NCBI GenBank assembly: GCA_021202555.1 | Contig: JAJQCT010000011.1 | Span: 135,686 to 199,685 of the forward strand | DNA: 64,000 nt | From: Clostridiales bacterium | Lineage (GTDB): Bacteria > Bacillota > Clostridia > Oscillospirales > CAG-272 | Direction of reading: 5' to 3' | Shown here: positions 9,343 through 17,081 of the stretch, one piece after another | How the letters are laid out: each line of letters starts with the position of its first letter | Position numbering within the stretch: the first letter of the stretch is position 1 | The notes under the pieces: model-generated | Told to the model about the DNA's origin: nothing | Seen by the model: the letters and a program-made list of their open reading frames with translations, nothing else | Databases searched by the model: none | Program-made: the position numbers and the translations under genes

Positions 9343-9780
9343 ATGGAAATAGCAATCATTGCGGACGATACGAGAAAAGAGCTTGCAATACAGTTCTGCA
9401 TCGCCTACTGCGGCATACTGTCAAAGCACCACATATGCGCGACGGCAAAAACCGCTTCGGTGCTTTCCGACGCGACCGGGCTTCCTATAGAATCGCTCTT
9501 GCCCGGCAGTCACGGCGGCGAGCAGCAGATTACGTCGCGTATTTCGTGCGATGAGGTAGATGTTCTGCTCTATTTCCGTTCGGCGACGCCAAAGCCCGAA
9601 TTTGACGAGGCGGAGTACAATCTCCTTCGCCTCTGCGACGGTCACAACGTGCCCGTGGCGACGAATATCGCGACGGCTGAAATTGTTGTGCGCGCGCTTG
9701 AGCGCGGCGACCTCGACTGGCGTGAGATTCTGAATCCGCGCTCGGATTACAACCGCCGCCGCCGCGGGCTGAAAAAATAA
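9343..9780 (+). CDS. Methylglyoxal synthase-fold protein (divergent active site)
   Basis: MEIAIIADDTRKELAIQFCIAYCGILSKHHICATAKTA...GSHGGEQQI...VPVATNIATAEIVVRAL; RBS ggaggtgttgttat. Confidence 0.85.
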   Translation: MEIAIIADDTRKELAIQFCIAYCGILSKHHICATAKTASVLSDATGLPIESLLPGSHGGEQQITSRISCDEVDVLLYFRSATPKPEFDEAEYNLLRLCDGHNVPVATNIATAEIVVRALERGDLDWREILNPRSDYNRRRRGLKK

Positions 9781-9789
9781 AGCTCAGTG

Positions 9790-10035
9790 TGCTTTGCCGG
9801 CAAACGGCAGGCAGCAGATAACGTGAAAGATATGTCCGAGGAATAAGGTGCGTTACAGAGAATCGCGGACAAAGGTGAACCTCACCCTTGTGCTGGAACC
9901 GCGAACGCTCCCTCCGAGGGTACCGCTTTCGCGCGCCCGAATTTAATATTTCAATGAGTTAAAGCACGGGTGGAACCGTGCGCCTCGGCGCACCCCGGCA
10001 GTTGTGATTTTTCACGTACTGCCGTTTTATTTTTG
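9790..10035 (+). promoter_or_regulatory. T-box riboswitch leader of thrS
   Basis: T-box GGGTGGAACCGTGCGC at ~9968-9983 followed by terminator GGCAGTTGTGA-TTTTT-TCACGTACTGCC GTTTTATTTTT; upstream structured Stem I-like region; directly precedes thrS. Confidence 0.88.
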
Positions 10036-10071
10036 GCAACATTATTTTTTATATACGAAAGGATTGACGTT

Positions 10072-11979
10072 ATGTTTACAATCAGATTTGACGGCGGCGC
10101 GGAATATGCGTCGGAGGAACCCATATCGGTATACGACGCGGCGAGAGCGGCAGGTCTTATCTCGCGCGAGGTGATTTCCGCGGGAGTTGACGGGGAGACC
10201 GTTGACCTTACGCGCGTAATCGACAGGGACGCCGAGGTAAAGCTTTACACCTTTGATGACGCTGAAGGAAAGCACGCGTTTTTCCATACGGCGAGCCATA
10301 TTCTGGCGCAGGCGGTAAAGCGCCTTTACCCCGAATCGAAGCTTACAATAGGTCCCGCCATCGAAAACGGCTTTTATTACGACATTGACCGCGAGGAGCC
10401 GTTCACGCAGGAGGATCTCCCCAAAATCGAGGAGGAGATGTCGAAAATCGTAAAGGCAAATTACAAAATGGAGCGCTTCACGCTGCCAAGGGATGAGGCG
10501 GTAAAGCTCATGGAGGAGGCGGGCGAGCCGTATAAGGTCGCGCTCATCGCGAGAGTTCCCGAGGGCGAGGAAATTTCATTTTACCGTCAGGGCGAGTTTG
10601 TCGATTTGTGCGCGGGACCTCACCTTTTCTCGACGGGAGCCGTCAAGGCGTTCAAGCTTACGGCGCTTACTGGCGCTTACTGGGAGGGAGATTCAAAAAA
10701 TAAAATGCTGCGCCGCATTTACGGCGTCGCGTTCCCGAACAAGACGCTTCTTGCGGATTACAACAAAATGATGGAGGAGGCTAAGGCGCGCGACCACAGA
10801 CGTCTCGGGCGCGAGCTTGACCTTTTCGATATTTACGACGAGGGACCGGGATTCCCGTTTTTCCTTCCGAAGGGAATGATTCTCCGCAACACCCTTGAAA
10901 ATTTCTGGCGCGAGATTCACGAAGCTGCGGGATATGAGGAAATCAAGACGCCGATGATGCTCTCGCGCGAGCTCTGGGAGCGCTCGGGTCACTGGGACCA
11001 CTACAGGGAAAATATGTACACGACGAAAATCGACGACAGCGATTTTGCCATAAAGCCTATGAACTGCCCCGGCGGGATGCTCGTCTACAAGCGCAGAATC
11101 TGGAGCTATAAGGACCTTCCGCTGCGAATCGGCGAGCTTGGTCTTGTGCATCGCCACGAGATGTCGGGAGCACTTCACGGGCTTATGCGTGTGCGCTGCT
11201 TCACGCAGGATGACGCACATATATTCATGCGCCCCGACCAGATAAAGGACGAGATAAAGGGCGTATATAACCTCATCGATTATGTGTACGGGCTTTTCGG
11301 CTTCACGTATCACGTCGAGCTGTCAACGCGCCCCGAAAACTCAATCGGCACGGATGAAATGTGGGAGATTGCAACAGACGGACTTCGCGGCGCGCTTGAC
11401 GAAATCGGCGTCGATTACGTCGTAAATGAGGGAGACGGCGCGTTCTACGGACCGAAAATAGACTTCCACATCCGCGACTGTATAGGCAGAACGTGGCAGT
11501 GCGGCACGATTCAGCTCGATATGAACCTTCCCGAGAGGTTTGACCTTTCATATGTCGGTGCTGACAACGAGCGCCATCGCCCGATAATGATTCACCGCGT
11601 CGTGTTCGGCTCAATCGAGCGCTTCATCGGCATTCTGACAGAGCATTTCGCGGGCGCGTTCCCGCTCTGGCTTGCGCCGGTCGGAGTTCGCGTCGCGACA
11701 ATTCGCTCCGACATCGACGACTATGCGCGCGAGCTGACGGAAAGGCTCAAATCGGAGGGAATCCGCGCCGAATTTGATTCGCGCAATGAGAAAATCGGCT
11801 ATAAGGTGCGCGACGCGCAGATGCAGAAAATCCCGTATATGCTCGTAATCGGCGACCGTGAGCGCGAGACGGGAACCGTTTCCGTGAGAAGCCGCAAGGA
11901 AGAAAACAAGGCTATCGTCATGACGACGGAGGAATTTATCGCGAAGGCGAAGGCGGAGATTGAGACCAAAGCAATATAG
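10072..11979 (+). CDS. thrS: Threonyl-tRNA synthetase
   Basis: TGS domain, HTASHILAQAVKRLYP, MNCPGGMLVYK, RIGELGLVHRHEMSGALHGLMRVR; start MFTIRFDGG. Confidence 0.98.
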   Translation: MFTIRFDGGAEYASEEPISVYDAARAAGLISREVISAGVDGETVDLTRVIDRDAEVKLYTFDDAEGKHAFFHTASHILAQAVKRLYPESKLTIGPAIENGFYYDIDREEPFTQEDLPKIEEEMSKIVKANYKMERFTLPRDEAVKLMEEAGEPYKVALIARVPEGEEISFYRQGEFVDLCAGPHLFSTGAVKAFKLTALTGAYWEGDSKNKMLRRIYGVAFPNKTLLADYNKMMEEAKARDHRRLGRELDLFDIYDEGPGFPFFLPKGMILRNTLENFWREIHEAAGYEEIKTPMMLSRELWERSGHWDHYRENMYTTKIDDSDFAIKPMNCPGGMLVYKRRIWSYKDLPLRIGELGLVHRHEMSGALHGLMRVRCFTQDDAHIFMRPDQIKDEIKGVYNLIDYVYGLFGFTYHVELSTRPENSIGTDEMWEIATDGLRGALDEIGVDYVVNEGDGAFYGPKIDFHIRDCIGRTWQCGTIQLDMNLPERFDLSYVGADNERHRPIMIHRVVFGSIERFIGILTEHFAGAFPLWLAPVGVRVATIRSDIDDYARELTERLKSEGIRAEFDSRNEKIGYKVRDAQMQKIPYMLVIGDRERETGTVSVRSRKEENKAIVMTTEEFIAKAKAEIETKAI

Positions 11980-12003
11980 TCAATGCCTTGCATTGAGTGA
12001 AAT

Positions 12004-12378
12004 CGAGACGATCGACCAATTGTCGACCGTCTCGGATAAATCATCTCAAAAGCGCTGCTTTTGAGATGGCGAAATCCTGCCCGCGCAAAGGCGCGTGCAG
12101 GGTGAAATCCAGCGCGTTTTGGCGCGCTGGGTTAATGAAAGCACTTGAAAGCAGAAGCTTTCAAGTGCTGATTTTATTTAATTAAAAGTCCGCAGGACTT
12201 TTTACCACAACCCTCCCGCAGGGAGGATTTCACCAAGTTTCACAGACGCTTTGCGTCTGTGAACACTTTGATTTCACCGCCGCGGAGCGGCGATTTCACC
12301 GATACGGTTGACATCAGTCAACCGTATCGATTTCACTAAAAAATCCCGCTTGTGCTTTTGGCACAAGCGGGATTTTTT
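12004..12378. repeat. Array of 11 distinct hairpins separated by short spacers (GTGAAAT / ATTTCAC)
   Basis: H1 12004-12034, H2 12042-12068, H3 12076-12101, H4 12109-12130, H5 12140-12169, H6 12184-12202, H7 12212-12226, H8 12239-12263, H9 12278-12292, H10 12300-12329, H11 12338-12378. Confidence 0.92.
12338..12378. terminator. Bidirectional intrinsic terminator (18-bp stem)
   Basis: AAAAAATCCCGCTTGTGC-TTTTG-GCACAAGCGGGATTTTTT between convergent thrS and rhomboid-like gene. Confidence 0.9.
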
Positions 12379-13058
12379 CATTGATTTTTCCATCGCTGGA
12401 AACGAATTTTCGAGTCCTGTATAAATGTCCTTATGACATAGCGGAAATCGCGCCAGAAGAATATCACCACGTTCAGAAGCGAAAGCAGAATTACGATTCT
12501 GTACTGCCACGGATACATGATAAAGCTGAAGCCGATTACAATCGCGTAAACTATAGCCATGTATTTGACCTTGATAGGCAGAATGAAAAAGAGACGCACC
12601 TCGAAGTTCGGATAAAAAATCGCAAACGCGAGGAAAAGCGAGAGATTGAGATACGAATTTGTCGTATATCCCGTGATAAATCCCGCTATAAGCGCTAAAG
12701 CAGCGCCCAAAAAGTAGAAAAGATTGAACCTGAACGCGCCGAATTCCTTTTCAAGTGCCTGACCGATGACCCAGTAAAAATACATCATCAGAATCGCCCA
12801 GAGAATGTTGTCGCCCGACGGAATGAAGATAAACGTCACCGCGCGCCATATCTGAAAGCTGTGTATTATCGCGTCTCTGTCAAATTCAAGATACGATATG
12901 AGCGACACGTCTCCCATAAGCCCAATAATGCCGTCGGCAATGTATATTATCGCCATCGCGCCTATTACTACGGTCATCAGATTCTGTATCGCGTAGGGCG
13001 CCAGCTTATACCCGAGACGGCGCCATGAGTTCATAAATCTGCTGTTTCTCTGTTTCAA
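12378..13058 (-). CDS. Rhomboid/derlin-like polytopic membrane protein (no GxSG seen)
   Basis: Multiple TM; IWRAVTFIFIPSGDNILWAILMMYFYWVIGQALEKEFGAFRFNLFYFLG. Confidence 0.7.
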   Translation of the reverse strand: MKQRNSRFMNSWRRLGYKLAPYAIQNLMTVVIGAMAIIYIADGIIGLMGDVSLISYLEFDRDAIIHSFQIWRAVTFIFIPSGDNILWAILMMYFYWVIGQALEKEFGAFRFNLFYFLGAALALIAGFITGYTTNSYLNLSLFLAFAIFYPNFEVRLFFILPIKVKYMAIVYAIVIGFSFIMYPWQYRIVILLSLLNVVIFFWRDFRYVIRTFIQDSKIRFQRWKNQ

Positions 13059-13242
13059 ATGAAAAATACCCCCTTTTCGGTTCTGCTCTGGGAAAACCGT
13101 TCATGCGGCGCCCAATTTTATGCTGTCAGAGGCGGCATTATCCTCGCCGCCCATACATTTTCGGTACCTTTTTTCGTCCCCGCGCATTATAATATAGTGT
13201 GTATGTGTAAATTCATCATAAACTGCGAAAGGTAGGATTTTC

Positions 13243-13833
13243 ATGGAGACGATACGAATCAGCGAAAGCAAAATCAAGGTTATGCTCTCGCGCGAGGATA
13301 TGACGAAGTACAGAATACCGCGCGCATCGGCAGACGGCAGCGACCCGTCGCTGCGCACAGCGATAAGGAGCATTCTGCGCGACGCGGGACGCGCGGGCGG
13401 ATTTGACCCCGACAGCGGTCAGCTATACATACAGCTCTATCCCGACAAGCGCGGCGGCTGCGAGCTTTTTGTGACAAGAACCGACGACGCGGATGGGCGG
13501 GGAAAAGCCGCGCCGAGGACGGTCAGCACCCGTGTGGAGATTTTCTCGTTTCCGTCCCTTGACGGTCTTATTTCATTCGCGGACAGAATTTCCCACTCGT
13601 TTTGCGGCGAGAGCGCCGCGTATACGAACGGGAAGGCTTATTTTCTCACGCTCGCGGGCGGAGATTTGTCCGAGATGTGCGCTTTGCCATGCGCTCTGCT
13701 TTGCGCTCTTGCCGACGAATACGGCGGCGCGCTTGAAGGCTTCGGCAAGGACCTTTATATAGCCGAATACTGCCGCAGAATAACGCCCGACGGAAAACGT
13801 GACGCAATAGCCCTTCTCTCGTCGCTCAGATAG
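13243..13833 (+). CDS. MecA-family adaptor-like protein
   Basis: N-term METIRISESKIKVMLSREDMTKY, SLRTAIRSILRDAGRAGGF, LYIQLYPDKRGGCELFVT; acidic/hydrophobic C-terminal domain. Confidence 0.7.
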   Translation: METIRISESKIKVMLSREDMTKYRIPRASADGSDPSLRTAIRSILRDAGRAGGFDPDSGQLYIQLYPDKRGGCELFVTRTDDADGRGKAAPRTVSTRVEIFSFPSLDGLISFADRISHSFCGESAAYTNGKAYFLTLAGGDLSEMCALPCALLCALADEYGGALEGFGKDLYIAEYCRRITPDGKRDAIALLSSLR

Positions 13834-13895
13834 CGATAGCGATTCACTGTAGCAATTCGCTGTAGCGATTCGCTGTGACATCCGGCGGCACGGAT

Positions 13896-14540
13896 TTATT
13901 TTTTCGCGCCCTTCGTGTCGGCGTCAGCCTCCTCGGGCGTGAAGAGATTTTTAATTTTTCGCAAAAGGCTGAAATCGCGCAGTCCGAGAACGTATGCGAT
14001 ATGCGCCACAAGAAGCGTCAGAACCGGCGTAAAGAAAAACATCCACGACGGCACGGCGATGATAGACGAGGATCCCGACGCGACAAGCAGAATCCCCCAG
14101 TACATTCCCTGAATCAGAATCGCAATCCATTTTGCTATAACGTAAATGTCCCCCGCGATTTCGATTCCGAGACCCGAGGTGGAGGCGAGAGGCTCGCAGA
14201 TATTCATTATTATCGCCAGAAGTATATTGAGGGATGTGGCGCAGAGCGCAACGAGAACACCCTTATATACACGCCTCTCGCGCCGACCCGCGTCAGTTCG
14301 GATTTTGTCCTTCTGTCCCTCTTCCTTAATTGCCCAGTAGTTGATGAACATATAAAACACGACGGAAAAGACGCTCGCCCAGAAATTCCATGTTCTTGAG
14401 ACTGTGCCGTCGCCCTCTCCGAGAGCGTAATCTATCGCCGAACCCGTCATCGACATCATAAGCCCGAATACAGTCATTCCGATCTGATTGAGTATGAGAC
14501 GCCATATAAGATGACCGTTTTCCTTTATGAAGCTTTTCAC
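13896..14540 (-). CDS. Polytopic membrane protein of unknown function
   Basis: Long ORF, ~5-6 hydrophobic segments. Confidence 0.8.
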   Translation of the reverse strand: MKSFIKENGHLIWRLILNQIGMTVFGLMMSMTGSAIDYALGEGDGTVSRTWNFWASVFSVVFYMFINYWAIKEEGQKDKIRTDAGRRERRVYKGVLVALCATSLNILLAIIMNICEPLASTSGLGIEIAGDIYVIAKWIAILIQGMYWGILLVASGSSSIIAVPSWMFFFTPVLTLLVAHIAYVLGLRDFSLLRKIKNLFTPEEADADTKGAKK

Positions 14541-14736
14541 GTAAGCATATCCCCCTTCAAAAGATATAATATCAGATATTGTACACTAAGCGCCGCGCAA
14601 TTTCAAGCCGCATGACATAAAATTTACAATTTCACAAGAGGATTTTGTGTACTGAATGTTAATTTGCTTGCAAACGCTTGCAATTGCGCTCAAAATCATG
14701 TATAATGAAGCAAAACATCAAAAGGAGATGATTTGC

Positions 14737-15039
14737 ATGGCAAACACTACAGCCGTTTACGCAAGAATTGACACGGAGCTTAAGGAAAGCGCGGAGGGAA
14801 TTCTTTCAAAGCTGGGAATTTCACCGTCGGGCGCGATACAAATGCTTTACAGTCAGATAGTCCTCTGCGGCGGAATGCCGTTTGAGCTTCGTCTGCCCGA
14901 AAAAAGACCCGTCGCCGAAGCCGCGCTCACAAAAGCGGAGCTTGACGCGGAGCTTGCGAAGGGAACCGAATCCCTGCGCTCGGGAAAAACCTACACCGCC
15001 GACGAGGTTGACGCATTGATGAAACAGCATCGGGCGTAA
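14737..15039 (+). CDS. RelB/DinJ-family antitoxin
   Basis: MANTTAVYARIDTELKESAEGILSKLGISPSGAIQMLYSQIVLCGGMPFEL; RBS aaaggagatgatttgc. Confidence 0.88.
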   Translation: MANTTAVYARIDTELKESAEGILSKLGISPSGAIQMLYSQIVLCGGMPFELRLPEKRPVAEAALTKAELDAELAKGTESLRSGKTYTADEVDALMKQHRA

Positions 15040-15043
15040 GCCT

Positions 15044-16048
15044 TTATTTTCCTTTCCCCTTGCCGTAATCCGCGAGCGGATTTGACGACATCGCCGCTTC
15101 CATGCTGTCGCTTGAGAGATGCGTGTAAATCTGCGTCGTGTTGAGCTGCGCGTGACCGAGAATATCCTTCAGCACACGCACGTCAACCTCGCCCGACTGG
15201 TACATCAGCGTCGCCGCCGTGTGGCGGAGCTTATGCGTCGAAAGCTCGCGGTCGCCCAGCCCCGCCATATCGAGATATTTTTTTACCATCCATTCGACTG
15301 TTTTGACGCTTATCCTCTGACCGCGGCTTGAAATGAAAAGCGCCTTTTCCTTCGGATTTTTCGTCGGCTCGGAGATTCTCACATTGAGATATTCCGCAAT
15401 CGCCTCCCGACAGGAATCGTTCAAGTAAATAATCCGCTCCTTGTTGCCCTTGCCGAGAACGCGCACGGCGCGAAGCTCGCGGTCAAAATCACCGAACGAA
15501 AGCCCCACAAGCTCCGAGAGCCGCATTCCCGTATTCAAAAACACGGATATGATGCAGAAATCGCGCGTCCGCGTCTTTGATTCGACGTCGTTTTTCACCG
15601 TGTCGAGCAGACGCACGCTCTCCTCGAGCGTGAGATATTTCGGCAGAGCCGCTTTCTTTTTCGGCGAGTCGATGTTGGCGGAGGGATCGACCTCCAGCAC
15701 GCATTTTTTGTTTGTCAGATACTTGAAAAAGGCGCGTATTGCCGAAAGCTTTCTCGATTTAGCCGACGCGCCGTTTTCGCGCGTCTTATCGACGTACAGG
15801 AAAAATTCGTATATGTCCGCTGTTGTTATCGCCTTTATGTCCTCAAGCGTCATTCCCGATACGTCGAGCGCGTCAAATTCCTCGCCCCAGAGAGGAACGC
15901 CCTTGCGCTCAGCCATTATGTAGCGGAAAAAAGTGCGCAGATCAAAGCAGTATTCCTCGACCGTTTTCGGCGAGCGCCCCTGAATTACGAGCTTGTATGA
16001 TGCGAACTCCCGCGCGAGCGCGGGCAGCTCGTTTGTGTCAAACGCCAT
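15044..16048 (-). CDS. xerC: XerC/XerD-type tyrosine recombinase
   Basis: NTGMRLSELVGL, STHKLRHTAATLM, LGHAQLNTTQIYTHLS (R-HxxR-Y). Confidence 0.93.
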   Translation of the reverse strand: MAFDTNELPALAREFASYKLVIQGRSPKTVEEYCFDLRTFFRYIMAERKGVPLWGEEFDALDVSGMTLEDIKAITTADIYEFFLYVDKTRENGASAKSRKLSAIRAFFKYLTNKKCVLEVDPSANIDSPKKKAALPKYLTLEESVRLLDTVKNDVESKTRTRDFCIISVFLNTGMRLSELVGLSFGDFDRELRAVRVLGKGNKERIIYLNDSCREAIAEYLNVRISEPTKNPKEKALFISSRGQRISVKTVEWMVKKYLDMAGLGDRELSTHKLRHTAATLMYQSGEVDVRVLKDILGHAQLNTTQIYTHLSSDSMEAAMSSNPLADYGKGKGK

Positions 16049-16126
16049 GCCTCATTGTCCTTTCGCGTATGTGATGCTTATATTATACAAAATTCCGCGC
16101 GATTTGTAAAGCGAAAAAATAAAAAA

Positions 16127-16182
16127 TAAAAAGTGCTTTTTTGCGAGTGGGGAAAGCTCGCCTTCAAAAAAGCACCTTTTCA
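16127..16182. terminator. Hairpin with poly-A/poly-T arms and inner GCGAG/CTCGC stem
   Basis: aaaagtgcttttttgcgag...ctcgccttcaaaaaagcaccttttt. Confidence 0.65.
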
Positions 16183-16248
16183 ATATAGGGGGATTTTTAA
16201 TATTAAACCTTGCTAAGCCTCGCGCCGCAGCGCCGGACGGCGCAGCGC

Positions 16249-16536
16249 TTATTTTTTGTCCTTTTCGTCATCATTTTTACCGTTCTTGCTTGAATTTCGC
16301 ATTATCGCGTAGCCGAGAAAAGCCCCGACAACGGAAACAGCCGCGATGCTTCCCGCCTCGCCGCCTCCGCTCGAAGCAAAAAGACCGCAAACTTCAATTC
16401 CAACAACAAACGAGGTGAAAAGAACGATTAAGGCAAAGCATATCCCTTTGCCGAACGATCCCTCGGCACAGAGAAAATATCCTGCTATGACCAAAATAGA
16501 TATTCCTACAAGCAAGTAGATAAGCAGCAGTCCCAT
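16249..16536 (-). CDS. Small membrane protein (two TM, charged C-terminus)
   Basis: MGLLLIYLLVGISILVIAGYFL...GAFLGYAIMRNSSKNGKNDDEKDKK. Confidence 0.7.
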   Translation of the reverse strand: MGLLLIYLLVGISILVIAGYFLCAEGSFGKGICFALIVLFTSFVVGIEVCGLFASSGGGEAGSIAAVSVVGAFLGYAIMRNSSKNGKNDDEKDKK

Positions 16537-16679
16537 AAGACGTTCTTCCTTTCCTACGCCCTATGTATTCGGAGTGTCGTTCACACCCTGTACTTAAATT
16601 ATAGCACGCCGTTCTATTCTTGTCAAGGACTTTAACCTTAAATTTATGAATCATATGTAAATTCTGCTGGTTTGAATGC

Positions 16680-16787
16680 TTATTTTTTGTCTTTTTCATC
16701 GCCGCTTTTGCCGCCGCCCGAATTTCGCATTATCGCGTAGCCGAGAAATGCTCCGACAGTGCCGATGAGAACGGTATTTTCAAACAT
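16680..16787 (-). pseudogene. Truncated second copy of the 3' end of the adjacent small membrane protein
   Basis: Minus-strand translation MFENTVLIGTVGAFLGYAIMRNSGGGKSGDEKDKK* matches GAFLGYAIMRNSSKNGKNDDEKDKK*. Confidence 0.75.
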
Positions 16788-16823
16788 TTCACTGAACGAT
16801 GCGCCCGAAATGCATTCAATTTC

Positions 16824-16852
16824 TTGCACTTTTATTTGCTTTATGATATAAT
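16824..16852 (+). promoter_or_regulatory. Promoter TTGCAC-17bp-TATAAT
   Basis: ttgcacttttatttgctttatgatataat. Confidence 0.8.
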
Positions 16853-16931
16853 AACATTGAATAATGAATCACAGATTCATTATTCAAGTTGGTGAATATT
16901 GCGCACAGCGCAATATTCACGATACAGCGCT
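16853..16931 (+). repeat. Two-hairpin leader element, copy 2
   Basis: aacaTTGAATAATGAATC-ACA-GATTCATTATTCAAgttgGTGAATATTGCGC-ACA-GCGCAATATTCACgatacagcgc. Confidence 0.85.
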
Positions 16932-16935
16932 TGAT

Positions 16936-17046
16936 TTATGATATAATAACATTGAATAATGAATCACAGATTCAAAGACATTTCATTGTGAACCTGTGGT
17001 TCACAATGAAAGTCATCAATATTCACGGTGCAGCACTCAATTTATG
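16936..17046 (+). repeat. Two-hairpin leader element, copy 3 (partial/composite duplicate)
   Basis: 40-bp exact repeat of copy 2 start (tttatgatataataacattgaataatgaatcacagattca), then TTTCATTGTGAACC-TGT-GGTTCACAATGAAA, then aatattcacggtgcagcactcaatttatg. Confidence 0.8.
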
Positions 17047-17081
17047 ATAGAATATTCGCAAATAAATATTCGGGGTGTGTT

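Noticed and set aside
9970-10071. Upstream-extended start of thrS in ORF track
   Set aside because: Region is the T-box terminator; MFTIRFDGG at 10072 has an RBS and matches the TGS-domain start.
10693-11313. 206-aa minus-strand ORF opposite thrS
   Set aside because: Antisense shadow of thrS.
12004-12378. CRISPR or integron attC interpretation of the hairpin array
   Set aside because: The palindromes vary and the short spacers are constant, the inverse of CRISPR; no cas genes, no IntI-type integrase beside it and no attC core sites recognised.
11997-12510. ORFs 11997-12185 (+) and 12274-12510 (-)
   Set aside because: Lie in the hairpin array or antisense to the rhomboid-like gene; no homology-like motifs.
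15044-16048. XerC-like gene as evidence for an integrated mobile element/prophage
   Set aside because: No phage, conjugation or transposase genes, no att-like direct repeats noticed; could be the housekeeping recombinase.
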